Shown piece after piece: positions 9,950-18,900 of a stretch of DNA of 64,000 bases. The translations under genes and the position numbers were made by a program. The notes beneath the pieces are model-generated. The model worked only from the letters and a program-made list of their open reading frames with translations. It did no database searches and was not told where the DNA came from. The DNA is from Candidatus Leptovillus gracilis (GTDB taxonomy: Bacteria > Chloroflexota > Anaerolineae > Promineifilales > Promineifilaceae). Position 1 is the first letter of the stretch. The number at the start of each line of letters is the position of its first letter. Where the stretch lies: assembly GCA_016716065.1 (NCBI GenBank), contig JADJXA010000001.1:620001-684000 (forward strand). The letters run 5' to 3'.

Positions 9950-10002
9950 GCAAGACCCCAGGTTTTTTCGACACCCCTGAGGTTTATTTCTGGAGGAATG
10001 AA

Positions 10003-10776
10003 ATGGACTGCGTTATCATCGCTGGCGGGCTGGCGGCCCCCGAAGACCCCATGTACGCCCTGACCCAGGGCAAACCCAAAGCGCTGCTGCCTATGGGCGA
10101 CCGCACCATGCTGGAGCGCGTCGTAGACGCCATGCACAACGCCAAATCGGTAGACGACGTCGCGGTTATTGGCCTGGGCAGCGACATGGGCATGACATTT
10201 CAGCGCCCCGTCTACCATCTGCCCGACCACGGCAGCCTGGTGGGCAACATCATTGCCGGACTAACTTGGGCGCGGCAGCGACGGCCCGGCGTAACGGCCG
10301 TACTCGGCGCTTCAGCCGATGTGCCCCTGCTCACCGGCCCGATGGTAGATGAGTTGGTGGCGATGTGCCAACCTTTCGACGCCGGTCTGTATTACACCTA
10401 CGCCACGCGGGAAATTATGGAAAAGCGCTTCCCCCACTCCAACCGCACCTTTGTCAAGCTGAAGGGCATGGAGATTTCCGGCGGCGACATCGGCATCATG
10501 AACCCGGCGACCATTGACAACAACGAGGAGTTGTTTGATGCCCTGGCGAATGCCCGCAAACATGCCTGGAAAATTGCCCGCGTGGTGGGCTTTGGCCTGC
10601 TGCTGAAATTTTTATTCCGTCGCTTGGGGATAAAAGAGATCGAGGAAGAAGGCCGCCGCGTGCTGGGCGTGCCCATCCGAGCCGTCAGCCTGCCATATGC
10701 AGAGATGGCGATGGACGCCGACAAACCGCACCAGGTGGAAATGCTGCGGGCAGAACTAGAAAAGCTGCACCGGTGA
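10003..10776 (+). CDS. MobA-like nucleotidyltransferase
   Basis: A 257-residue cytoplasmic enzyme that probably transfers a nucleotide to a phosphorylated or cofactor substrate. The N-terminus VIIAGGLA, followed by GKPKALLPMGDRTMLERV, is the NTP-transferase signature. GASADVPLLTG supplies the metal-binding Asp. The C-terminal 60 residues, with a basic segment around KFLFRRLGIKEIEEEGRR, differ from MobA. The start follows GGAGG. It is closely spaced with its neighbours (53 bp and 22 bp). Molybdenum-cofactor cytidylylation is possible in view of the molybdenum hydroxylase at 52.5 kb, but the distance makes that a weak argument. Confidence 0.75.
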   Translation: MDCVIIAGGLAAPEDPMYALTQGKPKALLPMGDRTMLERVVDAMHNAKSVDDVAVIGLGSDMGMTFQRPVYHLPDHGSLVGNIIAGLTWARQRRPGVTAVLGASADVPLLTGPMVDELVAMCQPFDAGLYYTYATREIMEKRFPHSNRTFVKLKGMEISGGDIGIMNPATIDNNEELFDALANARKHAWKIARVVGFGLLLKFLFRRLGIKEIEEEGRRVLGVPIRAVSLPYAEMAMDADKPHQVEMLRAELEKLHR

Positions 10777-10798
10777 ACACGAACGAGGAACGCAACCC

Positions 10799-11776
10799 AT
10801 GAACTCCAACTACATCGCCATCGAAGGCGTCATTGGCGTGGGCAAAACCACCCTGGCGCGGCTGTTGCAGCCCCGTTTCGACGCTTCCGTCTTGCTGGAA
10901 GTGTTTGAGGAAAACCCGTTCCTGGCCGAATTTTACGGCGACCGGGAGCGTTACGCCTTCCAGACGCAAATTTTTTTTCTCCTCAGCCGCTATCACCAAC
11001 AGCATCAGGCCGTGCCCGAAGCGCTGCGGCGCGGCGCGCTCATCTCTGACTATACCTTTGCCAAAGATGAGCTGTTTGCCTGGTTGAATTTGAAGGACGA
11101 CGAGCTGGCGATGTACGGCCGTGTTCATGCCGCCCTGGGTGAGAAAATCCCCAAACCCACTCTCATCGTCTATTTGCAGGCCGACCATGACCTGCTGATG
11201 CGCCGCATCACCTTGCGTGACCGCCCCTACGAACGCAACATGGACCCCGGCTACATCCGCGAACTAACGGCCGCTTACGAGGCCTGGCTCTCCAACCTGC
11301 AAGACATCCCCGTGCTGACCATCAACACCAACGACCTGGACTTTTTGGCCCGCGAGGAGGACCTGGCCTACGTGGAGAGCATCATTCGCGCTGCGCTGGC
11401 GCAACAGCCCACGGCTGCCGCCGTCAGCGAAGCGCGCCAGACGGTGCTAAACGGCGGCGGGTTATCCGCCTATCAGCAGTTCCATCGGCAGTTAGACGCC
11501 GGTGCGGGTTTGGACCCGGACCTGTTTTTTAATTATGTACTGCTGATGGAAGAAGCGGGGCAAATTGCCGGGGAACTGGTGAAGGTGTGGGGCGAAGGGC
11601 AGCGGTTGATGGCCGACGGCCGTTCTGCCGCCGAAGCCTATCAAGACGCCCTGGCCCGCCATCGCGCCGGTCTACGCAGCGAACTGGCTGAACTGCTGGC
11701 CTACACCCTCAAACTCGCCAACTACGCCGGCATAGACCTGGAACAGGCGTACCTGGAAAAGATAAAAAACGCGTAA
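10799..11776 (+). CDS. Deoxynucleoside kinase fused to a MazG-like C-terminal domain
   Basis: A 325-residue protein. Residues 1-205 form a deoxynucleoside kinase of the dAK/dGK type, with the P-loop GVIGVGKTT, the EENPFL segment and SDYTFAKDELFA. The LID region is RITLRDRPYER. This part should phosphorylate purine deoxynucleosides. Residues about 220-325 do not belong to the kinase. They are helical and resemble MazG-type NTP pyrophosphohydrolases (LLMEEAGQIAGEL, then SELAELLAYTLKLANYAGIDLEQAYLEKI, split here by a comma in sense only). The usual second Glu of the EExxE-type motif is Gln, and the usual ExxD reads ExxE, so the tail may be altered or inactive. Kinases in this family usually end near residue 210. 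It is the third gene of the 9053-11776 operon. Confidence 0.82.
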   Translation: MNSNYIAIEGVIGVGKTTLARLLQPRFDASVLLEVFEENPFLAEFYGDRERYAFQTQIFFLLSRYHQQHQAVPEALRRGALISDYTFAKDELFAWLNLKDDELAMYGRVHAALGEKIPKPTLIVYLQADHDLLMRRITLRDRPYERNMDPGYIRELTAAYEAWLSNLQDIPVLTINTNDLDFLAREEDLAYVESIIRAALAQQPTAAAVSEARQTVLNGGGLSAYQQFHRQLDAGAGLDPDLFFNYVLLMEEAGQIAGELVKVWGEGQRLMADGRSAAEAYQDALARHRAGLRSELAELLAYTLKLANYAGIDLEQAYLEKIKNA

Positions 11777-11815
11777 CGATACAGCCAGTCGAGAGCTGAA
11801 CCTGTATAGTTATAC

Positions 11816-11849
11816 GGCCCCAGAGCCTACGGCCGTAGGCCCTGGGGCC
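11816..11849. terminator. Strong hairpin after the kinase operon
   Basis: The arms GGCCCCAG and CTGGGGCC, continued by GCCTAC and GTAGGC, form a 14-bp stem with one mismatch, centred on an ACGGCCGT copy. No T-run follows, so rho-independent termination is uncertain. It lies 40 bp after the kinase stop. Confidence 0.55.
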
Positions 11850-11966
11850 ACCACCCCCGATTGGACGGATTACAAAAAATAGGGAAAATTATGCGCCACT
11901 TTGATGGGCGGGTTTAGGACACGGCTTCGGCGCGGCTTGGCCCCCCAATTGCAGCGGAGATAAACA

Positions 11967-12845
11967 TTGCAGAAAACAAAATGGCATCCTTATGAACTGA
12001 TTTACCAGGGGTATCACACCGTCAGCGGCACATTGCGCGTCACACAAGGCGTTTTGAGTCCGCGGCTGCACAATCGGCGCGACATCTTTGTCTATTTACC
12101 GCCCTCCTATGCCTACAGCCAACGGCATTACCCCGTCCTCTACATGCACGACGGCCAAAACCTATTCGATAACGCCCGCAGCTTTGCCGGTGAATGGCGC
12201 GTGGATGAGACGATGGAACGCATGGGCCACGAGCGTCACCTGGAAGCCATCGTCGTGGGCATTCCCAACATGGGCCACCAACGCATGGATGAATACAGCC
12301 CCTTCTACCACCCCGGTTTCGGCGGCGGCAAAGGCGATGAGTACCTGGGGTTTATTGTCCACACCCTCAAGCCGCTCATTGACCAGGATTTCCGCACCCT
12401 GCCGGGCAAGCCGTACACCGGCATCATGGGGTCTTCGATGGGAGGGTTGATCAGCCTCTATGCTTTTTTCCACCATGCCGACGTGTTTGGTTTTGCCGGG
12501 GTGATGAGTCCGTCCTTGTGGTTTGCTAATTATGCTATGTTGGAGTATGTGGAAACGGCCGTATTCAACCCCGGCCGCTTATATATGGATGCCGGCACAC
12601 GCGAATATGGCGACGCCAACATGGAAACGACAAAACCCCGCGCCGATTCCCGCCACTATTATGCCAGCGTGCGCCGCCTCAAGCGCATTCTGGTGAGCAA
12701 AGGCTACCGGCCGCAGCGTGACCTGCTGCACGTCGAAGAAAAGTGGGCCGCCCACAACGAAGCCGCCTGGGAACGACGCCTGCCCGTAGCCATCGAATTT
12801 TTCCTGCGTGGCAACGGCGTTTCATCGCCCACCAACGAGTCCTAG
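11967..12845 (+). CDS. Alpha/beta-hydrolase esterase of the enterochelin-esterase-like (Fes/YieL) family
   Basis: A 292-residue putative esterase. The nucleophile motif is GSSMGG in GIMGSSMGGLISLYAF, and the fold is supported by YPVLYMHDGQNLFD and EAIVVGIPNMG. A conserved C-terminal His is plausible in WAAHNEAAWERRL. The best start is TTG at 11967, preceded by GGAGA seven bases upstream; no ATG fits as well. There is no signal peptide, so it is probably cytoplasmic. The substrate is unknown; relatives hydrolyse siderophore, acetylxylan or formylglutathione-type esters. It is monocistronic. Confidence 0.8.
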   Translation: MQKTKWHPYELIYQGYHTVSGTLRVTQGVLSPRLHNRRDIFVYLPPSYAYSQRHYPVLYMHDGQNLFDNARSFAGEWRVDETMERMGHERHLEAIVVGIPNMGHQRMDEYSPFYHPGFGGGKGDEYLGFIVHTLKPLIDQDFRTLPGKPYTGIMGSSMGGLISLYAFFHHADVFGFAGVMSPSLWFANYAMLEYVETAVFNPGRLYMDAGTREYGDANMETTKPRADSRHYYASVRRLKRILVSKGYRPQRDLLHVEEKWAAHNEAAWERRLPVAIEFFLRGNGVSSPTNES

Positions 12846-12888
12846 TACAGCCGGGCGTAAGTCTTTAGCATATTTACCCTCTCCCCAA

Positions 12889-12937
12889 CCCTCTCCCTGT
12901 GGGAGAGGGAGCGGATTTCCCCTCCCAGTGGGAGGGG
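12889..12937. repeat. Double CCCTCTCCC/CCCCTCCC hairpin repeat
   Basis: Two perfect hairpins lie side by side: CCCTCTCCC-TGT-GGGAGAGGG (12889-12909) and CCCCTCCC-AGT-GGGAGGGG (12919-12937). They occupy the gap between the esterase and the TVP38-type gene. Sequences of this kind are widespread dispersed repeats in bacterial genomes. The rest of 12846-13107 shows no gene. Confidence 0.65.
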
Positions 12938-13107
12938 ATTAAGGGGAGGGAATTTAGATGAACTTTGCGCCCTTTGCTTAACTGCCAGAACCATTTGGAC
13001 AATCGTTCGTATCTATACAGCAGGAACGCAGCGGCCCCGCAGCGCTACACAGACAATGCCGACCCGGCAAACGTAGTAGGGCGGTTTTCACCAAAGCGAA
13101 GTATGAT

Positions 13108-13866
13108 ATGCAAACATTTTGGCAAAAATTTGACCGCTTGTTTCTTCTGCCGTCTTCTCCTATCGGGCGCAGTTCGGCTAAGCCATTGGCAGCTAACTCC
13201 TTCTTCCGCCGCTTCGGCTTTCTTATTATTCTCCTGGCCCTGTTGGCAGGGGTTTTGCTCTGGCAAATACGCGAATCGGTGTGGACCTTACTCTCATTGG
13301 TCGGCGACCAGGAAGCCGTCAGCGCTTATTTGCGCAGCTACGGCGCTTGGGGGCCGCTGATCCTGGCTGTGGCCCAACTGGTGCAGGTATTTGTGGTTGT
13401 CATTCCCGGCCACGTATTCCTGATAGCTGCCGGTTATGTCTACGGTTTTGTGCCGGGTCTCGTTTTGAACCTGGTATACATTGTGGTGGCCAGCCAGTTG
13501 GCGTTTGCTCTGGCGCGATGGGCGGGACGGCCGTTAGTTGAACACCTGGTAGATAAAAAAACTCTGGACCGCTGGTATCGCGTCGGCGAAAAACAAGGAT
13601 TCCTCTTCTTCACAATTGCCTTTGTGATGCCCGTCTTCCCCACCGACGCCATGAACTTTGTGGGCGGTCTATCCGGTATTTCTGGGATGAAATTCCTGGC
13701 TGCCAACATATTGGGGCGGCTGCCCAGCGCCATTATGTTGACGATGATTGGCGCTTATGGCCTGGAATTTGGTCCCAAGACCTGGTTCACTATTGGCGGC
13801 CTGGCGGTGGTAGTGCTGATCATCGGCCGCATCATTGTGGCGCGCATCGAAGCGCGGCACATGTGA
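13108..13866 (+). CDS. TVP38/TMEM64 (VTT/DedA-like) family membrane protein
   Basis: A 252-residue integral membrane protein with about five hydrophobic segments (residues about 35-55, 85-110, 115-140, 170-190 and 220-245). The VTT domain is marked by the segment VVVIPGHVFLIAAGYVYG followed by LVLNLVYIVVASQLAFALAR, and by FTIAFVMPVFPTDAMNFVGG. These re-entrant helices are typical of the SNARE-associated/DedA superfamily, which is linked to lipid or ion transport across the membrane. The N-terminal 30 residues are cytoplasmic and basic. It is monocistronic, and its stop codon overlaps a GATTGGT heptad array. Confidence 0.85.
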   Translation: MQTFWQKFDRLFLLPSSPIGRSSAKPLAANSFFRRFGFLIILLALLAGVLLWQIRESVWTLLSLVGDQEAVSAYLRSYGAWGPLILAVAQLVQVFVVVIPGHVFLIAAGYVYGFVPGLVLNLVYIVVASQLAFALARWAGRPLVEHLVDKKTLDRWYRVGEKQGFLFFTIAFVMPVFPTDAMNFVGGLSGISGMKFLAANILGRLPSAIMLTMIGAYGLEFGPKTWFTIGGLAVVVLIIGRIIVARIEARHM

Positions 13867-13884
13867 TTGGTGATTGGTGATTTT
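13865..13884. repeat. Heptad-phased repeat (GATTGGT)
   Basis: Two perfect GATTGGT units and a degenerate third begin inside the TGA stop codon of the TVP38-type gene. This follows the pattern seen at other loci in the window. Confidence 0.6.
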
Positions 13885-13893
13885 CGACCCTGT

Positions 13894-15039
13894 TTATGGC
13901 AGCACGGCCGGTAAAATATAGTTGATGTCTTCCGGTGGCGGCACGGGTGTCAGGTAATACACGTCCACATAGCCAGACCAGGCCGCAAAATTGTCTTCAT
14001 CCCAGCCCAGGTCAATCCACCGGCCGCGCACCCCGCCGCCGGTATCTCCGGCCACGGCCACGCCATATCCCGGCACAAACACCTGCGAGCGAAACGGCAC
14101 AATGTTGCGGTCAATGGCGACCACGCCTTTACCGGCCGGCAGACCGCTGGCCGTAAGGCCATAACTTGGATCGTCTGGTTCTTTGCCGGAACTGGCGGCC
14201 GTGTAGGAGGTGACGCGCATTCGCACAACCCGCCAATATTCACGCGGTCCCTGCTCTGTTTGCACCACCCCCAGGCTGATTTTTGTGCCATACCCCACCA
14301 CTTCATTGACCGGTTCATGAACCACCCATTGGCTGTCAACTTCCCGGCTCACTTCGACGCCGTTTTCGTAACGGACGCGGGCGCGGTTTTGCGCCAACCC
14401 CGGCACACCAGGGCTGACGACGGTTTGCGTGTCCAGCGGCAGATCGGCTCTGGCCTGCCAGATGGTGGTATAGGGAATAGGCTGCTCTTCGACGCGAAAA
14501 TCTTCGGTGACGCGAATGACCTGGATGACGCCATTGGGCTGCACGGCCGTTTCCGGTCCCGGCTTTGTATAATCCATCCCCACCAGCGTGACGCCGGCAG
14601 CGGCGATGATGTCCAGCGCATTGGTGTGGCGCGCGCGTGTCTGAATCAGGCTGCCATCGGCCTGAATGGTCACGGGGAAAGAAGTGTGTACCTGGATGGT
14701 CATGCCCGGCGTCACCGGGCTGTTGGGCGGCGGTTCTACGGTGTCGGCGGCGTAAAGGGTGATGCCCGCTTCAGCCAGGGCTGCGCCAACGGTTGGCGCG
14801 GTTGTGTGCAAGGTCTGGTGGCTGCTGCCGTTGCGGATGGTGATGGTGTGCCCGGCGGTACGGCCGCTGCCCCATCTGGCCGGTATTGTAGCCAGACCAG
14901 GGGAATTGCCCGTCCCGCGCCCTAGTGTTTCCTCTCCCGGCGCTGCGACGCAGCCAGACATCAGCAGGAACAGACCCAGAACGGCCGTAAAGCCCCACAT
15001 CAACCAGGTGTACCGTAGTTGGAAAAAACGACTCGTCAT
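13894..15039 (-). CDS. Lipoprotein with DUF348, G5 and 3D domains (YabE-like cell-wall hydrolase)
   Basis: A 381-residue exported protein probably acting on peptidoglycan. A signal peptide ends in a lipobox (LLMSGC). Two ubiquitin-like DUF348 domains follow (about residues 60-105 and 120-165). A G5 domain lies at about 175-250 (EVSREVDSQWVVHEPVNEVVGYGTK, given here only as its position and key GYGTK). The C-terminal 3D domain (about 270-360) shows the three conserved Asp: YTA near its start, VVAIDRNIVPFRS and ALAGDTGG-like AVAGDTGGGVRG with GRWIDL. This is the YabE/YocH layout linked to wall remodelling and resuscitation. The ATG at 15039 was preferred to a TTG at 15066. Confidence 0.85.
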   Translation of the reverse strand: MTSRFFQLRYTWLMWGFTAVLGLFLLMSGCVAAPGEETLGRGTGNSPGLATIPARWGSGRTAGHTITIRNGSSHQTLHTTAPTVGAALAEAGITLYAADTVEPPPNSPVTPGMTIQVHTSFPVTIQADGSLIQTRARHTNALDIIAAAGVTLVGMDYTKPGPETAVQPNGVIQVIRVTEDFRVEEQPIPYTTIWQARADLPLDTQTVVSPGVPGLAQNRARVRYENGVEVSREVDSQWVVHEPVNEVVGYGTKISLGVVQTEQGPREYWRVVRMRVTSYTAASSGKEPDDPSYGLTASGLPAGKGVVAIDRNIVPFRSQVFVPGYGVAVAGDTGGGVRGRWIDLGWDEDNFAAWSGYVDVYYLTPVPPPEDINYILPAVLP

Positions 15040-15047
15040 ACAAAAAA

Positions 15048-15083
15048 GAGATTGGAGATTAAGCAATAATCTCCAATCTCCAA
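15048..15083. repeat. Heptad-phased inverted repeat (GATTGGA/ATCTCCA)
   Basis: Units GATTGGA and GATTAAG on the left pair with two ATCTCCA units on the right, forming a hairpin between the SRP RNA gene and the 3D-domain lipoprotein. Confidence 0.55.
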
Positions 15084-15088
15084 AGTCA

Positions 15089-15232
15089 GGATGTGCGCGT
15101 AAAACCGATGACTACCAGGTTTTCCTGGGCACCCGAAAGGTTCGCCTTAGTGCTGCTTCCTTCCAGACCTGACACGGTTCGACGGCTTTCGCCGCCAGGG
15201 ACCCAGTCGTCACCGGTCTTACGGGCACATCC
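15089..15232 (-). ncRNA. ffs: Signal recognition particle RNA (4.5S type)
   Basis: On the minus strand the hallmark apical loop of SRP RNA is present: GTCAGGTCTGGAAGGAAGCA, followed by GCACTAAGG, matching the conserved GGTCCGGAAGGAAGCAGCC core to which Ffh binds. The two ends are complementary over more than 20 bp (GGATGTGCCCGTAAGACCGG against its partner at 15089-15112), so the molecule folds into one long rod. This closing helix is longer than in the 114-nt E. coli form; the exact ends are estimated from the inverted repeat. A GAAA-containing hairpin (GGCGGCGAAAGCCGTC) lies inside. It pairs with Ffh in targeting membrane proteins. Confidence 0.92.
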
Positions 15233-15295
15233 AACCCGATTGCCGCCTGATCCTAACAAAAACGACCTGATTGGTCAATGCGCTGTGCGGAAGAG

Positions 15296-15799
15296 TCAGT
15301 TCCACACCCCCAACACTTCTGGGCCGCGATCAAGCTCCCAGGGGTAAATAATATAGGCGTCGGTGACGGCCGCGTAGTAAGTGGGCGTCAGGCCAGGATA
15401 GAGGGAGGTGGTAGGCTTGTAGTGTAAGACACAGGTGTCGGGGATGCCCCCGGCGGCGTCTATGCGGTTGGCGACGGTAGTGATATTGCGCCCTTTGGTC
15501 CAGACATCGTCTACCACCAGGATGCGCCGTCCTTCTAGCAGTTCGCTGTCGGGAAACTGGATAAATTCGGGGATGGCGTATTTGCTTTGTATGTGCGATT
15601 GCAGGCCGGGGAAATCGGCCGGGAAGCGCACGGAGGCGGTTAGAATGTAGGTGATGTTCAGCGCCTCGGCCAACATGCCGCCGGGGATAATGCCGCCGCG
15701 AGTCACAATCATCATCGAATCGTAACGGCCGTGTATCTGCGGCGCTAAATAATCAATCAGTTTGTCTATGTCAGACCAGGTTAATACTTCACGACGCAT
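15296..15799 (-). CDS. Phosphoribosyltransferase (xanthine-guanine type)
   Basis: A 167-residue cytoplasmic type I phosphoribosyltransferase. The PRPP-binding loop is RRILVVDDVWTKGRNI, and the N-terminal DSMMIVTRGGIIPGGMLAEAL matches the Gpt-like substrate region. It probably converts a purine base and PRPP to the nucleotide. The length fits the Gpt/hypoxanthine group. It lies directly upstream of the SRP RNA on the same strand, 63 bp apart, and could share a transcript. Base specificity cannot be set from the sequence. The ATG has AGGTAGAGGAGC upstream. Confidence 0.85.
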   Translation of the reverse strand: MRREVLTWSDIDKLIDYLAPQIHGRYDSMMIVTRGGIIPGGMLAEALNITYILTASVRFPADFPGLQSHIQSKYAIPEFIQFPDSELLEGRRILVVDDVWTKGRNITTVANRIDAAGGIPDTCVLHYKPTTSLYPGLTPTYYAAVTDAYIIYPWELDRGPEVLGVWN

Positions 15800-15904
15800 G
15801 AAGAAGCTCCTCTACCTTCCTTCCAGAAGAAATCAAGACAATCGTACTGCCAATTTCGTGTCCGCAATCCTACACGTTCCCAAAGAGGGTGTCAACTGCA
15901 ACGT

Positions 15905-15953
15905 GTTCAGTGTTTGGACTGAACACTGAACACTGGTTACTGATTACTGGCTA
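15905..15953. repeat. Heptad-phased repeat (GTTCAGT/CTGAACA)
   Basis: Seven units in strict 7-bp phase, including GTTCAGT, CTGAACA (twice), CTGGTTA, CTGATTA and CTGGCTA. The last unit contains the stop codon of the glyA-gcvT fusion (15951-15953). GTTCAGT and CTGAACA can pair. The same unit family recurs at 34,198 and 60,649. The remaining gap 15800-15904 shows nothing else. Confidence 0.75.
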
Positions 15954-18900
15954 CTTCCTCCTAACCGGAAACCGCGTCAACACTGTCGCCGCGTCGGGTA
16001 TGGGCAGGCGCGCGCCCAGGCCCACTTCCGGCACGCGGATGGGGCGCTGGCCGCCGCCAAGTTGATAGATGTAGACGGCCGTTCCCACCTCGCTCATCAT
16101 CACCGGCAGCACCGCCTGACCCAGCAAGTAGCCCTCGCCGTCAATGGCGCAGCTTGTCACCCGGCCAATCACCTTGCCGCGCCGGTCCAACACCGGGTCG
16201 CCGCTTTCCGGGCGGCGCACACCCTTCTCATTCATGCGGAAGCGGGTAATCACCCGGTCCCGTTTCGCCTCGTAGGCAATAAAAGCGCTGCGGCCGACAA
16301 AAAATGGCTTCCACAACTTCACGTAGCTGCCAAATCCGGCATCGGCCGGGTTCAGGCCCAGGTCGCCGGCCAGTTCGTGGCCGTAGAGCGGCAGCCCGGC
16401 CTCGGTGCGCGTGCTGTCGCGCGCCGCCAATCCACACGGTCTGATGCCAAATGGCTCACCGGCGGCGATGAGTTTCTGCCACAATTCGGGCGATTTGTCG
16501 GGATGGACAAAAATCTCGTAGGCGATACGCTCGCCGGTGTAGCCGGTGCGTGAGACCACCACATCCAGCCCGGCCAGTTGGCCGCTGGTGACGCCGGCCC
16601 AGGGCAGCGCCTTCAGCCGCCGGGCGAAAGCCGGGTCGTCAATGAGCGTCAGCAAAATATCACGCGATTGGGGGCCTTGCAGCGGCACATCCACGCGGCA
16701 GTCGGCTCCGTGCGCCGGGTCGCGCAGGTCGCGCAGGGTGATGGGATGTTGGATGCGAGCAAACGGCCGTGTCTCGTCAATGCACACCCGCCCCTCATTC
16801 ACCGCGTTCAGCCACGCCCAATCCTTGTCGTTGTTGGAAGCGTTCACCACAATCATGAAACGTTCGGCGGCCACGCGGTAAATCATCAGATCGTCTACCA
16901 CCGAGCCATCGGGCAGCAGGAAATAGGTGTAATGCGATTGGCCCACCGCCAGGGAGCTGGCGTCGTTGGTGGTGACGGCGTTCAGAAACTCCACCACCTG
17001 CGGCCCACTGGCGTCCAACACACCCATGTGGGTGGCGTCGAACAGCCCGGCCGCCTCGCGCACCGCCTGATGTTCCTCGCTGACCGAACTGTACCAGACC
17101 GGCATCTCATAGCCGCCAAACGGGATCATGCGCCCGCCCATCGCCACGTGGGTGTCATAGAGGTTGGTGCGTTTCATCGGCGGGTCGGCCGGTTCTTCCC
17201 AGGTGAAGGCGGGCAGCGCATCGCCGTCCGTGTGGTTTTCGCAGCCGATGAAATAGGGTTTGCTGGCAGCAACGGCCGTTGGGTCCGTTTGACCGCTGAC
17301 CGCCTGGGCCAGTTCCATGATGCCGCCCATAATGGCCGACGCCCCTTTTTCCAACAGGTTTTCTGGTTCCAGCGTGCGGATGGCTACCGGACCGGGCAGT
17401 TTGGCGTACACATCCTGGAACAACACGTAACCATCAGACAAGGCAGAAAGCCAGACGGCCGTATCCTGCGCCTCTTGCTTGTTGGCAAAAATCAGGTGGT
17501 ACAAATCCGCCCCATGCCGATACAACACCCCTTCCGCCGACAGGCCCGGCGCATACACATGCGTCACCTGCGATTCATTATCTTGCAGCGCCAATACGTC
17601 GCTGGAAAGGGCGTTATTCAGCAGCTCGCGCGCCGCCGCGCCGCGCACTTCCACCAGACGGCTGTTGGCCGCCGGTTTCACCGTGCCGCGAAGCTGACGC
17701 ACAATCTCACGCGCCCGCTGCAAGGCGGCATAATCCACCTTCGCCCGCGCCTTCTCTTTGCCGCCCAACGCCAGATAGGTGAACGGCGTGCAGCCATTTA
17801 GCGTCGTGGTGATGGCTTCAGCCAGCAAATCCACCTCCGCGTCACCAAAACCTAGCTGGCTGATCCACACCGTACCCAGCCGCAGGCCGGTGGGATTCAG
17901 CGCCCCTTTGTCACCGGGGATGGTGTTGCGGTTGACGACAATCCCGGCCACGTCCAAAATCCGCGCCGCCATGTCACCGGAGAGATGCTCGCCGTTGGCC
18001 TGCACGCTCTTGGTGTCTACCAGCAGCAAATGGTTTTCCGATTGGCCGCCCACCAGCCGCAGGCCGTGTTCCTGCAATTTGGCCCCCAACCGCTGCGCGT
18101 TGTGGACGATGCGTTCCTGAAGTTCGTGGAATTGATCTGTTTTTGCCAGTTTCAGGGCCACGGCCAGGGCGGCCATTGTGTTCAGGTGTGGGCCGCCCTG
18201 CTCGCCGGGGAAGACGGCGCGGTCCAGCTTGCGCGCCAGGTCAACTTTGTGGGTCATCACCATCGCGCCGCGCGGCCCGCACAGGCTCTTGTGGGTCGTC
18301 GTCGTCACCACGTCGGCGATGCCGATGGGGCTGGGATGCACTCCGGCAGCCACCAGCCCGGAGATGTGGGCGATGTCGGCCATGAAGATGGCCCCGCACT
18401 GGTCGGCGATGGCCCGGAAGCGCTGCCAATCCACAATTTTGGGGTAGGCGGAATAGCCGGCGACGATGATGTGCGGCCGGCTCTCCAGCGCCAGCTTTTC
18501 GATGGCCTCGTAGTCCAGCACTTCGCTGTGTGGGTCCACGAAGTAGGGCACGCTGTTATAGATTTTGCCGGAGCGATTGACGCGGGCGCCGTGCGACAAA
18601 TGGCCGCCGTCGTTCAAATTCAGCCCCATGATGGTGTCGCCAGGCTGTAACAAGGCGGTGTAGACGGCGCTGTTGGCTGGCGCGCCGCTGAGCGGCTGCA
18701 CATTGACGTAAAGCTGGTCGGCGGTAATCCCGTTGGCGGCAAAGAGTTCGGCGGCACGGCGGCGGGTAAGCGCTTCCAGCATGTCGGCGTATTCGACGCC
18801 TTTGTAATAGCGGGGGTCGCTGTAGCGGCGGTAATGGGCCAGTTCCAGGTCCAGGTCCATGATGTCCGCCTGGCTTTGGCGGCGGCTCTCTTCACGCGGG

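Noticed and set aside
16578..17801. Open frame of about 407 codons on the plus strand
   Set aside because: Antisense to the SHMT-GcvT fusion, with composition expected for a shadow frame (rich in His, Gln and Arg).
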